In this document: one piece after another, positions 18,015 through 28,068 of the stretch
Layout: every line of letters starts with the position of its first letter
How positions within the stretch are numbered: the stretch's first letter is position 1
Assembly (NCBI RefSeq): GCF_003367355.1
Contig: NZ_CP031413.1
Coordinates: 868,001-932,000, forward strand
Reading direction: 5' to 3'
DNA from: Lysobacter sp. TY2-98
GTDB lineage: Bacteria > Pseudomonadota > Gammaproteobacteria > Xanthomonadales > Xanthomonadaceae
Length of the DNA stretch: 64,000 nucleotides
Notes under the pieces: model-generated
Told to the model about the DNA's origin: nothing
Databases searched by the model: none
The model's input: only the letters and a program-made list of their open reading frames with translations
Made by a program: the position numbers and the translations under genes

Positions 18015-20996
18015 ATGCAGCGGTCCCGATTTGGCCTGCGTCGAAGTGTCCTGTGTGTGGCACTCGGCGTGGGCATGGTGTCAGGCAGTGCGTTTGCCCA
18101 GAGCTCGGTAGGTTCGCTTTTCGGAAAGACCTCGGCCGGCACGCATGTGGTGATCGAGAACAAGGACACCGGTACCAGCCGTGAGCTGGTCGCCGACTCC
18201 GAAGGGCGGTTCCAGGCCAGCCAACTCGCCCCGGGCACGTATACCGTCACGGCGAACGGCGTCGCAAAGACCGTCGCCGTGCGCGTCGGCACGGGCTCGG
18301 AAGTGAATCTTGAAGCCGGCGGCGCCGGTCAGCTCGACACCGTTCGCGTCGTCGGCGATCGAATCAATGCCATTGACGTCTCGTCGACCGAGTCGACCAC
18401 GACGCTGACGGCGAAGGAGATCCAGGCGCTTCCGGTCCAGCGCGACGTCACCAATGTCGCGCTGCTCGCGCCGGGTACCGTCAAGGGCGATACCGGTTTC
18501 GGCAACCTTGCATCATTCGGAGGTGCTTCCGTTGCCGAGAACGGCTACTACATCAATGGTTTCGACGTAACCAACATTCGTACGTTCCTGTCGTACGCCA
18601 CGCTGCCCTTCGAAGCACTGGCGGAACAGCAGACGAAAACGGGCGGTTACGGCGCCGAGTACGGTCGTTCGCTGGGCGGCGTGGTGAACATCGTCACCAA
18701 GCGCGGCACCAACGACTTCAAGTATGGCGGCAGCGTCTACTGGAGTCCGTCGTCGCTTTCGAGTTCCAAGAAGGACGTCGCCTGGCGCAACCCGAGCGCG
18801 ACGGATCCGGCGCTCTACGTGTACGAGTCCCAGGACCGCAGCGACGAGCTGACCTACAACGCCTACGCGTCGGGTCCGATCGTCCGTGACCGCCTGTTCT
18901 TCTTCGGCCTCGTCAGCGGGCAGGACAACACGACGGACCAATACCGCCGCGAGCACAGCTACCACACGTCCAACACCTCGCCTCAGGGCATGGTCAAGCT
19001 GGACTGGAACATCACGGACGATCATCGCGTCGAAGTCACCGCGATCGACAATCGTGAGATCGTTAGCCATCGCGACTATTCGTATGCCAACGGCGGTGAG
19101 TTCGGTCGCACGCACGATGACCTCGATGCGGAGTACGACATCGAAACCGGTGGGCGCATCTACATCGGCAAGTACACCGGCTACCTCACGGACAACCTGA
19201 CGCTGTCGCTTGAAGCGGGTCGTCTGACCTATTCGAACTCGAATCGCAACCCACTGAATCTGGAAGGCGCGGATTGTGTGCGTGCGTTCGACAGTCAGGC
19301 GAACTCGGCGGTCACCAATTACACCGGCTGCTGGAACCCGTCGCAGGCGACCATCATCGACCCGACTTTCGGCAAGGAAAAGGACATCCGCAACAGCCGC
19401 CGCGCTGACGTCGAGTGGGTCTTCGGACCGCACACGCTGCGCTTCGGCTACGACGGCGAGAAGTTCGAGTCCGGCCACGCCGGCACGACCTACACGGGCG
19501 GCGCCTATTGGCGTCACTACTACGTCTATCAGGCAGCGGGACGCCGGGTGAATGGCGTGACGTTGCCGTTCGGCACGCACTACGCGCGTCGCTGGATCAG
19601 CCAGACGTCGTCTGGCTCGTACAGCGTTGAAAACACCGCGTACTACCTGGAGGACAGCTGGCAGATCACGGACAACTGGCTCATTTACGGCGGCCTGCGC
19701 AACGAGACGTTCGACAACAAGAACGCGCAGGGCAACACGTTCGTCAAGGCGAACAACAACATCGCGCCGCGTCTGGGCTTCAGTTGGAACGTCAACGGTG
19801 ACAGCACGGCCAAATTGTTTGGCTCGGCGGGACGCTATTACATCCCCGTGTCATCCAATACGAACATTCGCGGTTCGGGCGCGGAGCTCTTCACCGAGGA
19901 GTTCTTCAACACGTCCGGCTTCGATCCCGCAACCGGCCTGCCGACCGGGCTGGGCGCCCAGATCGGACCGAAGAACGTGACCAGTGACGGTTCGGTTCCC
20001 GATCCGCGCACACTCGCCGCGGGCAACCTGAAGCCGATGTTCCAGGACGAATTCATCCTGGGGTACCAGCAGCGCCTGAACTCGATCTGGACTGCCGGCA
20101 TCAAGGGCGTCTACCGCTCGGTCAAGAACGGCATGGACGACTGGTGTTCGCTCAAGGCCTACAAGGACTTCGCCGACGACAACGGCTATACGAACTTCGA
20201 CATCGATTCGGTGGCGTCGTGCTTCCTGCTCAATCCGGGCAAGGACGCGCAGGTCGCGATGGACATCAACGGCGACGGTAACCTGGTCGATGTCACCATT
20301 CCTGCGCGTTACTTCGGGCTGCCGAAGTACAAGCGCGAATACCGTGCGATCGAACTGTCGGCGGAAGGGCGTGGTGATCGCTGGTGGCTGCAGGGTTCGT
20401 ACACGTGGTCGAAGAGCTACGGCAACGTCGAGGGCTACGTGAATTCCTCGTTGGAGCAGGCGGATGCCGGCGCCACGCAGGACTTCGACAATGAGCACTT
20501 CGAGGACGGCGCGTACGGCGACCTGCCGAACGATCGTCGCCACACACTCAAGCTGTTCGGCAACTACGATCTGACCAGCGAGTGGAGCGTCGGCGGCAAT
20601 CTGCTGGTGCAGTCGGGGCGGCCGGTGAATTGCTTCGGGTTCGTGCCCCAGTTCGGCAACATCGACGACAGCAAGCTCGCGCTGTATTCCGGCTCAAGCT
20701 TCTACTGCAAGCTGCCCGACGGCACGACCGAACTTCGCAGTCGGGGTTCCGCGGGTCGCACGCCATCGACGTGGAACTTCGATGCGTCGGTGAGCTACGT
20801 GCCGCAGTGGGCGGGTAAGCACCTCACGCTCAACATGACGGTGTTCAACCTGTTCAACAACCAGAAGGTGACGGAGTACAACGAGTTCAGCGCATCGGGC
20901 TCCGCTGCGGCCAACACGTACGATCAGAACTTCCTCAATGCGGTGAACTTCCAGAGTCCGCGCTCCGTTCTGTTCAGTGCGCGCGTGGACTTCTGA
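18015..20996 (+). CDS. TonB-dependent receptor of the Oar-like type
   Basis: Outer membrane gated barrel, 993 residues. A signal peptide ends SGSAFA/Q at about residue 29. Residues ~40-105 form a carboxypeptidase-regulatory-like Ig domain (VVIENKDTGTSRELV, GTYTVTANG). A TonB-box-like DTVRVVG precedes the plug domain at ~130-240 (YYINGFDVTNIRTFLSY, GGYGAEYGRSLGG, VVNIVTKRGTN). The remaining ~750 residues are a beta barrel ending in FSARVDF with terminal Phe. The start is ATG 18015, preceded by AGGAGAGAGA; an upstream in-frame ATG at 17970 has no such site and would disrupt the signal peptide. It lies between tsf and pyrH, in the opposite direction to both. Substrate unknown; Oar-type receptors have been linked to peptide/protein uptake or secretion. 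Confidence 0.92.
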   Translation: MQRSRFGLRRSVLCVALGVGMVSGSAFAQSSVGSLFGKTSAGTHVVIENKDTGTSRELVADSEGRFQASQLAPGTYTVTANGVAKTVAVRVGTGSEVNLEAGGAGQLDTVRVVGDRINAIDVSSTESTTTLTAKEIQALPVQRDVTNVALLAPGTVKGDTGFGNLASFGGASVAENGYYINGFDVTNIRTFLSYATLPFEALAEQQTKTGGYGAEYGRSLGGVVNIVTKRGTNDFKYGGSVYWSPSSLSSSKKDVAWRNPSATDPALYVYESQDRSDELTYNAYASGPIVRDRLFFFGLVSGQDNTTDQYRREHSYHTSNTSPQGMVKLDWNITDDHRVEVTAIDNREIVSHRDYSYANGGEFGRTHDDLDAEYDIETGGRIYIGKYTGYLTDNLTLSLEAGRLTYSNSNRNPLNLEGADCVRAFDSQANSAVTNYTGCWNPSQATIIDPTFGKEKDIRNSRRADVEWVFGPHTLRFGYDGEKFESGHAGTTYTGGAYWRHYYVYQAAGRRVNGVTLPFGTHYARRWISQTSSGSYSVENTAYYLEDSWQITDNWLIYGGLRNETFDNKNAQGNTFVKANNNIAPRLGFSWNVNGDSTAKLFGSAGRYYIPVSSNTNIRGSGAELFTEEFFNTSGFDPATGLPTGLGAQIGPKNVTSDGSVPDPRTLAAGNLKPMFQDEFILGYQQRLNSIWTAGIKGVYRSVKNGMDDWCSLKAYKDFADDNGYTNFDIDSVASCFLLNPGKDAQVAMDINGDGNLVDVTIPARYFGLPKYKREYRAIELSAEGRGDRWWLQGSYTWSKSYGNVEGYVNSSLEQADAGATQDFDNEHFEDGAYGDLPNDRRHTLKLFGNYDLTSEWSVGGNLLVQSGRPVNCFGFVPQFGNIDDSKLALYSGSSFYCKLPDGTTELRSRGSAGRTPSTWNFDASVSYVPQWAGKHLTLNMTVFNLFNNQKVTEYNEFSASGSAAANTYDQNFLNAVNFQSPRSVLFSARVDF

Positions 20997-21040
20997 CCGC
21001 GCGTCGGCCTCCGATCCAAGTCGGAGCCCGAAGTTCGTCC

Positions 21041-21074
21041 AAAAAAAACCCCGGCTGAGAGGCCGGGGTTTTTT
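21041..21074. terminator. Bidirectional rho-independent terminator
   Basis: A-tract, then CCCCGGC-TGAGAG-GCCGGGG, then a T-tract. The 7-bp GC stem extends through A/T pairs and has runs of A on one side and T on the other. It can therefore end both the plus-strand TonB receptor and the minus-strand rpsB-tsf transcript. Confidence 0.92.
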
Positions 21075-21132
21075 GTGCGGCGTTCCGGCGGTGTTGCGCC
21101 GGACCCGCTTCTATCCGCATTGACGCGCCGGC

Positions 21133-22002
21133 TTACGCCAGACCCGCCTGCTTCATCACTTCGGCCGCGAAATCGTCGGTCTGCTTCTCGATGCCTTCGC
21201 CGACGGCGAGGCGGACGAAGTTGACGACTTCGGCGCCCGCGGCCTTGAGCGCCTGCTCGACCGTCTGGTTGGTGTCGAGCACGTAGGCCTGGCCGGTGAG
21301 GCAGATCTCGTTGACGGTCTTGGCGATCTTGCCGGCGATCATCTTCTCGAGGATCTCCTGCGGCTTGCCGGTGTCCTTGACCTGGGCGAGGGCGATTTCC
21401 TTCTCACGCGCGACGAAGTCGGCCGGGACGTGCGCCGGCGAGATGTACGGCGGGTTCATCGCGGCGATGTGCATGGCCAGGCCACGCGCGAGTTCGATGT
21501 TGCCGCCCTTGATCTCGACGATCACGCCGATGCGGCCACCGTGGACGTACGCGGCGAGCGTGTTGTCGCTGTCGATGCGGGCCATGCGGCGGACCTGCAC
21601 GTTCTCGCCGACCTTGGCGATGACGGCGGCGCGCGCTTCTTCGACCGTCTCGCCGGACGGCAGCTTGACGGCCTTGAGCGCGTCGACATCGTTCGCGCCG
21701 AGCGCGGCCTGGCCGACGGCGTCGACGAAGCCGAGGAAGTTCGCGTCCTTCGCGACGAAGTCGGTCTCGGAATTGATCTCGACCAGCAGCGCCGTCTTGC
21801 CGCTCTGGGCCGCGACGATCTTGCCTTCCGCGGCGATGCGGCTGGCCTTCTTGTCGGCCTTGGCCAGGCCGGTCTTGCGCAGCCAGTCAGCGGCCGCCTC
21901 GACGTCGCCGTTGTTCTCGGTGAGTGCCTTCTTGCACTCCATCATGCCGGCGCCGGTGCGCTCGCGCAGTTCCTTGACCAGGGAAGCAGTGATCTCTGCC
22001 AT
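21133..22002 (-). CDS. tsf: Elongation factor Ts
   Basis: Guanine nucleotide exchange factor for EF-Tu. The 289-residue protein begins [20 protein letters not shown] and continues with [20 protein letters not shown], both N-terminal UBA-domain features. It then has [13 protein letters not shown], containing the TDF intrusion motif, and the core domains ending with [16 protein letters not shown]. It is the second gene after rpsB, with a strong hairpin in the 132-bp gap, and ends at the bidirectional terminator. Confidence 0.97.
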   Translation of the reverse strand: MAEITASLVKELRERTGAGMMECKKALTENNGDVEAAADWLRKTGLAKADKKASRIAAEGKIVAAQSGKTALLVEINSETDFVAKDANFLGFVDAVGQAALGANDVDALKAVKLPSGETVEEARAAVIAKVGENVQVRRMARIDSDNTLAAYVHGGRIGVIVEIKGGNIELARGLAMHIAAMNPPYISPAHVPADFVAREKEIALAQVKDTGKPQEILEKMIAGKIAKTVNEICLTGQAYVLDTNQTVEQALKAAGAEVVNFVRLAVGEGIEKQTDDFAAEVMKQAGLA

Positions 22003-22095
22003 GGGCGTAGCCTCTGGGATTCGAAATGGGGGTAGGCGCCGCGAAATCCGGTGCGGATCGCGGCAGGCTGGCCGTCGTGCGTGGCCAGCGGAAGA

Positions 22096-22124
22096 CGGAA
22101 GGCGCCAGCGTGCGGCGCCTTCCG
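22096..22124 (-). terminator. Strong hairpin between rpsB and tsf, likely partial terminator/attenuator
   Basis: CGGAAGGCGCC and GGCGCCTTCCG form a perfect 11-bp stem with a 7-nt loop, 10 bp after the rpsB stop. On the transcribed strand it is followed by TCTTCC rather than a run of U. Termination should therefore be partial, lowering tsf relative to rpsB, or the hairpin may mark an RNA processing site. Confidence 0.6.
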
Positions 22125-22134
22125 GTGATGCGGA

Positions 22135-22959
22135 TTACTCGGCGGCCGGAGCGTCGGCCTTGCGCGGTGCACCCTTCTTGGCCGGAGCGCGGCGCGGACC
22201 CTTGCGGTCGTCCTTCTCGCCACCTTCGGCACCGGCTTCGGCGAACTCTTCCTCACGGACCGAAGCGGCCTGCGGCGCGGCAGCCTTGCCCTCGAGCACG
22301 GCTTCGGCAGCAGCGCGCGTGTACAGATGCACGGCGCGAATCGCGTCATCGTTGCCCGGGATCGCGTAGTCGACGAGCTCCGGGTCGTAGTTGGTGTCGA
22401 CGACGGCGATGACCGGGATGCCGAGCTTCTTGGCTTCCTTGATCGCGATGTCTTCATGGCCGATGTCGATCACGAAGATCGCGTCGGGCAGGCGGTTCAT
22501 GTCCTTGATGCCGCCCAGCGACGCTTCCAGCTTCTCGCGCTCACGGCGCATCTGCAGGACTTCGTGCTTGACGAGCTTCTGGAAGGTGCCGTCGGTTTCA
22601 GCGGCCTCGAGGTCCTTCAGGCGCTGCACCGACTGCTTGACCGTGCGGAAGTTGGTCAGCGTGCCGCCCAGCCAACGCTGGTTCATGTACGGCATGCCGC
22701 ACAGCTCGGCCGCTTCCTTGATCGCCTCGCGCGCCGAGCGCTTGGTGCCGAGGAACAGGATGACGCCACGCTTCTGCGCGACGCCCGAGAGGAAGTTCAT
22801 CGCATCGTTGAAGAGCGGAACGGTCTTCTCGAGGTTGATGATGTGGATCTTGCCGCGGGCACCGAAGATGTACGGACCCATCTTCGGGTTCCAGTAACGG
22901 GTCTGGTGGCCGAAGTGGACGCCGGCTTCCAGCATCTGGCGCATGGTGATCTGGGGCAT
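22135..22959 (-). CDS. rpsB: 30S ribosomal protein S2
   Basis: Small-subunit ribosomal protein. The 274-residue protein begins [20 protein letters not shown] and has [54 protein letters not shown], and [21 protein letters not shown] charged, low-complexity tail (about 35 residues, rich in Lys, Ala, Glu and Gly) follows the conserved core, longer than in E. coli. The start is ATG 22959 with a GGAG site 8 nt upstream; the reading frame upstream of it is leader. A promoter with both hexamers lies at 23184-23212. Confidence 0.97.
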   Translation of the reverse strand: MPQITMRQMLEAGVHFGHQTRYWNPKMGPYIFGARGKIHIINLEKTVPLFNDAMNFLSGVAQKRGVILFLGTKRSAREAIKEAAELCGMPYMNQRWLGGTLTNFRTVKQSVQRLKDLEAAETDGTFQKLVKHEVLQMRREREKLEASLGGIKDMNRLPDAIFVIDIGHEDIAIKEAKKLGIPVIAVVDTNYDPELVDYAIPGNDDAIRAVHLYTRAAAEAVLEGKAAAPQAASVREEEFAEAGAEGGEKDDRKGPRRAPAKKGAPRKADAPAAE

Positions 22960-23177
22960 TGCGATAACTCCAAGGCGGTGGAATCCGGCCGATGAAATGA
23001 CGGCCGCCCGCACGAGCGGGCAAGGATTCCGGGGTTGGGCCTCCCTGACGCGTCCGATGTCCGAACCCCGAAGGGCACCCCGGCATCGACAGTGGCGACA
23101 GGTGTGTATTCGCCCGGGATTCCGCGTCGGCGGAGGCCCTGCGCCCGGCGTGGGCGGCTCGCGATGGGTTGCGAAGC
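22960..23177 (-). promoter_or_regulatory. Long rpsB 5' leader with adjacent hairpins
   Basis: From the predicted start near 23177 the rpsB leader is about 218 nt. Next to the ribosome site it contains GCCCGC-TCGT-GCGGGC (23006-23021) and CGGCCG-N9-CGGCCG (22986-23006). In gammaproteobacteria S2 represses its own operon through the rpsB leader; a leader this long is consistent with that, but I cannot match the structure to the known motif by eye. The 406-bp gap between rpsB and map holds only this leader and the two promoters. Confidence 0.45.
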
Positions 23178-23183
23178 CGGAAA

Positions 23184-23212
23184 AGTGTAGCCGGGACGCG
23201 GACTTGGAGCAA
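23184..23212 (-). promoter_or_regulatory. rpsB-tsf promoter
   Basis: The minus strand reads TTGCTC, then 17 bp, then TACACT, a good sigma-70 promoter with optimal spacing and the best promoter match I saw in the window. It points toward rpsB. Confidence 0.6.
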
Positions 23213-23353
23213 CCGGCGGGCCCGCTCCGGGGGCTGACGATCCAAGCGCGAGGGCCGCACGATCAGCCACCGCCGTCACGTCCTGTGCGCTCGATGCATT
23301 CCGCCGCATCGCAACGTCCCGTGCGACCACCGCGTTCACCGGGCACGGCGCGG

Positions 23354-23359
23354 CATAAT
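23354..23359 (+). promoter_or_regulatory. -10 element of map, predicting a leaderless mRNA
   Basis: CATAAT ends 6 nt before the map ATG. With usual promoter geometry the transcript would begin exactly at the A of ATG 23366. No Shine-Dalgarno is present between. The -35 is poor. Confidence 0.35.
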
Positions 23360-23365
23360 GCGCGG

Positions 23366-24142
23366 ATGCCGATCACCCTCAAAACCCCCGAAGACATCGA
23401 GAAGATGCGCGTCGCCGGCCGCCTGGCGGCCGAAGTGCTGCAGGTCGTTGCGCCGCACGTCAAACCGGGGGTGACGACCGAGGAGCTGGACCGCATCTGC
23501 CACGACCACATCGTGAAGGTGCAGGGAGCCATCCCGGCCAACGTCGGCTACAAGGGTTTCCCCAAGACCGTCTGCACGTCCGTCAACAACGTCATCTGCC
23601 ACGGCATTCCGAGCGTGGGCAAGGTGCTGAAGGACGGCGACATCATCAATATCGACGTGACCGTCATCAAGGACGGCTTCCACGGCGATACCAGCCGCAT
23701 GTACTACGTCGGCACGCCGTCGGTGATGGCCAAGCGGCTGGTCGACGTCACCCGCGAAGCGATGTTCCGCGGCATCCGCACGGTCAAGCCGGGCGCCACG
23801 CTGGGCGACATCGGCCACGCGATCCAGACCTACGCCGAATCCGAGCGCTTCTCGGTGGTGCGCGAGTACTGCGGCCATGGCATCGGTCGCGTCTACCACG
23901 AGGATCCGCAGGTGCTGCACTACGGCCAGCCGGGCCAGGGCCTCGTGCTGAAGCCAGGGATGGTGTTCACCATCGAGCCGATGATCAACGAAGGCACGCG
24001 CCACACGAAGGTGCTGCCCGACGGTTGGACCGTGGTCACCAAGGACCGCAAGCTTTCGGCGCAGTGGGAGCACACCGTCGCGGTCACGGACGACGGCGTC
24101 GAGATCCTCACGCGCCTGCCGGGCGACGACAACGACCTATGA
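23366..24142 (+). CDS. map: Methionine aminopeptidase, type I
   Basis: Removes N-terminal Met from nascent proteins; pita-bread-fold dimetal enzyme. The 258 residues open PITLKTPEDIEKMRVAGRLA and contain KTVCTSVNNVICHGIPS, the metal ligands in DIINIDVTVIKDGFHGDTS, YCGHGIGRVYHEDPQVLHYG, and EPMINEGTRHTKVL, plus AQWEHTVAVTDDGVEIL. Length is standard. The ATG chosen is the first of the conserved core; the frame is open far upstream without similarity. It is divergent from rpsB, as in E. coli, and overlaps glnD by ATGA. Confidence 0.97.
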   Translation: MPITLKTPEDIEKMRVAGRLAAEVLQVVAPHVKPGVTTEELDRICHDHIVKVQGAIPANVGYKGFPKTVCTSVNNVICHGIPSVGKVLKDGDIINIDVTVIKDGFHGDTSRMYYVGTPSVMAKRLVDVTREAMFRGIRTVKPGATLGDIGHAIQTYAESERFSVVREYCGHGIGRVYHEDPQVLHYGQPGQGLVLKPGMVFTIEPMINEGTRHTKVLPDGWTVVTKDRKLSAQWEHTVAVTDDGVEILTRLPGDDNDL

Positions 24143-26805
24143 GCGACGCCGCGGCCCTCGATGCCGCGTGGCCCGTCACCGATGAGGCGCCCGACGCCGC
24201 GTGGATCGCGGCGGCGCGCATGCAGCTGTCCACGTTGGCGGCTTCACTCGAGGCCGCGTTCGATGCCGGTGGCGCGACTGTCGACGTCCGACCACTGATC
24301 GCGCGCCGCGCGGCAGGCGTAGACGCGATCGTCCGATCGGCCTGGCATCGCGCGGTCGGTGTCGAATCGGGCGACGGCACCTCGACGCCGGCGCTGCTCG
24401 CCGTCGGTGGGTACGGTCGCGGCGAGTTGTACCCGCAGTCGGACATCGACCTGCTCGTGCTGCTCGATGCGGCTGCGCAGAACGCGTACGCCGCGTCCAT
24501 TGCGCGCTTCGTCGCGTTGTTGTGGGACGCCGGGCTTCCGGTCGGGCACGCCGTGCGTTCGAGCGCGCAGTGCGCCGCTGCGGCGGCGGACGACATCACG
24601 ATCGTGACTTCCATGCTCGAGGCGCGCGTGCTCGCCGCGGGCGACGACGTGATCGCGCGCCTGCAGGCGGCAGTCGATCCGGCGCAGGTGTGGCCACCGT
24701 CCGCCTTCTTCGACGCCAAGCGTCGCGAGCTGCGTGAGCGTCATGCGCGCTACGGCGATACCGCCGACAACCTCGAACCCAATCTCAAGGAAGGCCCCGG
24801 CGGCTTGCGCGACCTTCAGACGCTGCGCTGGATGGCGTTGCGGTTGCTGCACACGGGTGATTTCGCGTCGCTGACGACGCTGGGCCAGCTCGGTGCCGAC
24901 GAACACGCAACGCTCGAACGCCAGCACGACGTCCTCGCGCGGCTGCGATTCGGGCTGCATCTGGTCGCGGGTCGTCGTGAAGAGCGTCTTCGCTTCGACC
25001 ATCAGAAGACGCTCGCTGCCCGCCTGGGTTTCGTCGACGCGCCGGGTGCACTGGCGGTCGAGCAGATGATGCAGACGTTCTATCGAAGCGCGGGCCTCGT
25101 GCAGCGCATCGGCGAACGCTTGCTGCAGCGGTTCGAGGAACAGCTGGAGGGCGAGGGCGCTGCCGAGCAGCTCGACGATTCCTTTGAGCTGCGACGCGGC
25201 TATCTCGCCGCGACGTCGCCGTCGTGGCCACGCACCATCGACGACGTATTCGCGCTGTTCGCGGCATGGGCGTCGCGGCCCGAGGGCGAGGAGGGCATCC
25301 GCGGGCTGCATTCGCAGACAGCGCGCGCACTCGCCGAGTTCCTCGACGAGGTACCCAGCTACGACCGCGCGTCGCAGACGGCGCGCGCCGCATTCATGGC
25401 GTTGCTGCGTGCCCCGCAGCCCGTCCGCACGCTGACGCGCATGGCCCGCCTCGGCGTGTTGGGACGGTGGATTCCCGCGTTCGCGAACGTGTCGGGTCGC
25501 ATGCAGTTCGACCTGTTCCACGTCTACACCGTCGATCAGCACACGCTCGCAGTGCTCGCGAACATCGCTGCGTTCGTCCGCGGGGACGACGAGCGTTTCT
25601 CGCTCGCGCACGAAGTGCATCCGCGCCTGCGCAAGCCCGAGCTGCTGCTGCTCGCCGCGTTGTTCCACGACATCGCGAAGGGACGCGGCGGCGATCACTC
25701 GGAGCTCGGTGCCGTTGATGCGCGCGCGTTCGGTGAGGCGATGGAACTGCCCGCGGGCGACGTAGCGACCATCGAATGGCTGGTTGCACAGCACCTGTTG
25801 ATGTCGGTCACCGCGCAGAAGCAGGACATTGCGGATCCCGAAGTCATCCACCGCTTTGCGCAGAAGGTCGGTGATCGCGAGCGTCTCGAACTGCTCTATC
25901 TGTTGACCTGTGCCGACATCGCGGGCACGTCGCCCAAACTGTGGAACGCGTGGAAGGACCGCCTTCTCGCGGATCTCTACACGTCGACACGCCTCGCGCT
26001 GCGTCGCGGACTCGAAAATCCCCTCGCGGCGGATGAGCGCGCCGACGAGACGCGGTCGGCGGCTGCGGCGCTGCTCCGCGCCGACGGCAGCGGCGACGCC
26101 ATCATCCGATCGACGTTGTCGCGCATGCCGGCGGTGGGATTCCAGCGTGCACGTCCGGACCAGCTCGCATGGCAGGCGCGCACGCTGCTCGCACTGGGCG
26201 ATCGCACGACCGCCGTCGCGGTGCGCCCGCTCGGCGATTCCGGGGTGCTCGAAGTCTTCGTGCATTCGCCCGACCGCGACGGCCTGTTCGCCGCGATCGT
26301 GATCACGCTCGACCGTCTCGGCCTCGCGATTGCACAGGCGCGCGTGCTCGACGGCCCGGAAGGCCGCGTGTTCGACAGCTTCGAGGTCGTGCCCGCGGAC
26401 GCGCGCCTGCAGCCGACGCCGGAAGACGTCGCGCGACGCCTTGAGCACGTGCTCGCCGGGGCGCTCGATTCGCTGCGGCCCGCACGCCGCGCGCAGCCGC
26501 GCCACCTCAAGCATTTCCGCATCGCGCCGCAGGTCGGTTTCGATCGCATCGACGCACCGCCGCGCACCATGCTCAGCCTCGTCTGCACCGACCGTCCCGG
26601 CCTGCTCGCCGACGTGGCGCTCGTGCTGCGCGAGCAGGGCCTGCGCGTGCACGACGCGCGCGTCGCCACGTTCGGCGAGCGTGCGGAAGACGTGTTCCAG
26701 ATCACCCGCGCCGACGCTTCGAACGTCGACGCTCCACTCGATGAACCTCACCAGCACGCGCTGCGCGATGCGCTGCTCGCCTGCCTCGACGGAGATTGCC
26801 CATGA
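24139..26805 (+). CDS. glnD: Bifunctional [protein-PII] uridylyltransferase / uridylyl-removing enzyme
   Basis: Nitrogen sensor that adds or removes UMP on PII proteins according to glutamine level. The 888-residue protein has a nucleotidyltransferase domain with [17 protein letters not shown] at ~90-106, the [17 protein letters not shown] motif at ~215-231, and an HD domain with [17 protein letters not shown] at ~509-525. Two ACT domains lie at the C-terminus (~705-780 and ~812-885; [20 protein letters not shown]). Its ATG overlaps the map stop (ATGA), and its own stop overlaps the dapD ATG, so translation of all three is coupled. Confidence 0.96.
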   Translation: MSDAAALDAAWPVTDEAPDAAWIAAARMQLSTLAASLEAAFDAGGATVDVRPLIARRAAGVDAIVRSAWHRAVGVESGDGTSTPALLAVGGYGRGELYPQSDIDLLVLLDAAAQNAYAASIARFVALLWDAGLPVGHAVRSSAQCAAAAADDITIVTSMLEARVLAAGDDVIARLQAAVDPAQVWPPSAFFDAKRRELRERHARYGDTADNLEPNLKEGPGGLRDLQTLRWMALRLLHTGDFASLTTLGQLGADEHATLERQHDVLARLRFGLHLVAGRREERLRFDHQKTLAARLGFVDAPGALAVEQMMQTFYRSAGLVQRIGERLLQRFEEQLEGEGAAEQLDDSFELRRGYLAATSPSWPRTIDDVFALFAAWASRPEGEEGIRGLHSQTARALAEFLDEVPSYDRASQTARAAFMALLRAPQPVRTLTRMARLGVLGRWIPAFANVSGRMQFDLFHVYTVDQHTLAVLANIAAFVRGDDERFSLAHEVHPRLRKPELLLLAALFHDIAKGRGGDHSELGAVDARAFGEAMELPAGDVATIEWLVAQHLLMSVTAQKQDIADPEVIHRFAQKVGDRERLELLYLLTCADIAGTSPKLWNAWKDRLLADLYTSTRLALRRGLENPLAADERADETRSAAAALLRADGSGDAIIRSTLSRMPAVGFQRARPDQLAWQARTLLALGDRTTAVAVRPLGDSGVLEVFVHSPDRDGLFAAIVITLDRLGLAIAQARVLDGPEGRVFDSFEVVPADARLQPTPEDVARRLEHVLAGALDSLRPARRAQPRHLKHFRIAPQVGFDRIDAPPRTMLSLVCTDRPGLLADVALVLREQGLRVHDARVATFGERAEDVFQITRADASNVDAPLDEPHQHALRDALLACLDGDCP

Positions 26806-27704
26806 GCCCGCCGGCCAAGAAGACCGCCGCCAAGAAGACCTCACGCCGCAAGGCGGCACCGAAAGGCCCGGGTCGCGACGAGCTGAAGTTCCTCATCGAC
26901 AGCGCATGGGAGCGCCGCACGATGCTGACGCTCGACGAGATCGACGGCTCGACGCGCCCGACCGTCAATCTCGTGATGGATCGCATCGAAAGCGGCGAAT
27001 ACCGCGTGGCCGAGCCGGATGGAAAGGGCGGTTGGGCGGTCAACGAATGGCTGAAGAAGGCGGTGCTGCTGTACTTCCGCACGCAGGACATGGAAGTGAT
27101 CGAAGCCGATCCCGCGCCGTTCTGGGACAAGGTGCCGGCTCGCTTCCAGGGCTTCGACGAAGCGCAGTTCCGCAAGGCCGGCGTGCGCGTGGTGCCGGGC
27201 GCGATCGCGCGTCGTGGCTGCCACATCGCGAAGGATGTCGTGCTGATGCCGAGTTTCGTCAACATCGGCGCATATGTCGGCGAAGGCACGATGGTCGACA
27301 CGTGGGCAACGGTGGGTTCGTGCGCGCAGATCGGCAAGCACTGCCACCTCTCCGGCGGCGCGGGGATCGGCGGCGTGCTGGAACCGCTGCAGGCGACGCC
27401 CACCATCATCGAAGACCACTGCTTCATCGGCGCGCGCTCGGAAGTCGTGGAAGGCGTCATCGTCGGCCACCATTCGGTGATCGGCATGGGCGTGTTCCTC
27501 GGGCAGAGCACTCGCATCTACAACCGCGCAACCGGCGAGATCAGCTACGGCTACGTGCCGCCGGGCAGCGTCGTGGTCTCTGGCCAGCTGCCTGCGGCCG
27601 ACGGCTCGCACTCGCTGTACTGCGCGGTGATCGTCAAGCAGGTCGACGAGAAGACGCGCGGCAAGACCTCGATCAACGACCTCCTGCGCGGTCTGGCGGA
27701 CTGA
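26802..27704 (+). CDS. dapD: 2,3,4,5-tetrahydropyridine-2,6-dicarboxylate N-succinyltransferase
   Basis: Succinylase step of diaminopimelate/lysine synthesis, trimeric left-handed beta-helix enzyme. The 300-residue protein contains [60 protein letters not shown], and [17 protein letters not shown] near the end. It starts at ATG 26802 with a GGAG site and overlaps glnD by four bases. The first ~24 residues ([20 protein letters not shown]) are a Lys/Ala-rich extension not present in the enterobacterial enzyme, which begins near the equivalent of residue 25. Works with DapE two genes downstream. Confidence 0.96.
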   Translation: MSPPAKKTAAKKTSRRKAAPKGPGRDELKFLIDSAWERRTMLTLDEIDGSTRPTVNLVMDRIESGEYRVAEPDGKGGWAVNEWLKKAVLLYFRTQDMEVIEADPAPFWDKVPARFQGFDEAQFRKAGVRVVPGAIARRGCHIAKDVVLMPSFVNIGAYVGEGTMVDTWATVGSCAQIGKHCHLSGGAGIGGVLEPLQATPTIIEDHCFIGARSEVVEGVIVGHHSVIGMGVFLGQSTRIYNRATGEISYGYVPPGSVVVSGQLPAADGSHSLYCAVIVKQVDEKTRGKTSINDLLRGLAD

Positions 27705-27705
27705 C

Positions 27706-28068
27706 ATGGCGACGACGCTCTACGGCCTCGCCAATTGCGACACCTGCAAGAAGGCGCGCAACTGGCTCAAGCGCTTCGACGTCGCGCACGAGTTCGTCGA
27801 CTACCGCGATCAGCGGCAGTCGCCGGAGACGCTGCTCGAGTGGAAGGACGCGGTCGGCGGCTGGGACGCGCTGATCAACAAGTCGTCGACGACCTGGCGA
27901 AACCTGCCGCCGACGCGCAAGACTCCGGGTTCCGATGCCGAATGGAAGCTGTTGCTGCGCGAGTATCCGCAGCTGATCCGCCGGCCCGTCGTCGTGACGG
28001 ACGATGGCGTCGTCACGCAGGGCTTTACTGACAACGGTTTCAAGAAGCGCTTCGGAGTCGACGCGTGA
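27706..28068 (+). CDS. ArsC/Spx-family thioredoxin-fold protein (YffB-like)
   Basis: The 120-residue protein has the compact ArsC/Spx fold: [20 protein letters not shown] with a CxxC at residues 11-14, then [19 protein letters not shown], and the C-terminal [16 protein letters not shown]. Arsenate reductase activity is not implied; this dapE-linked branch (YffB in E. coli, also next to dapE) is thought to be a glutathione-dependent thiol reductase of unknown role, and the function here is inferred from that. It begins 1 bp after the dapD stop and overlaps the next small gene by four bases. Confidence 0.85.
   Translation: MATTLYGLANCDTCKKARNWLKRFDVAHEFVDYRDQRQSPETLLEWKDAVGGWDALINKSSTTWRNLPPTRKTPGSDAEWKLLLREYPQLIRRPVVVTDDGVVTQGFTDNGFKKRFGVDA

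Noticed and set aside
27706..28068. Arsenate reductase
   Set aside because: The fold is shared, but the dapE-linked position matches the YffB/Spx-like branch and no ars genes are present, so arsenic resistance is not supported.
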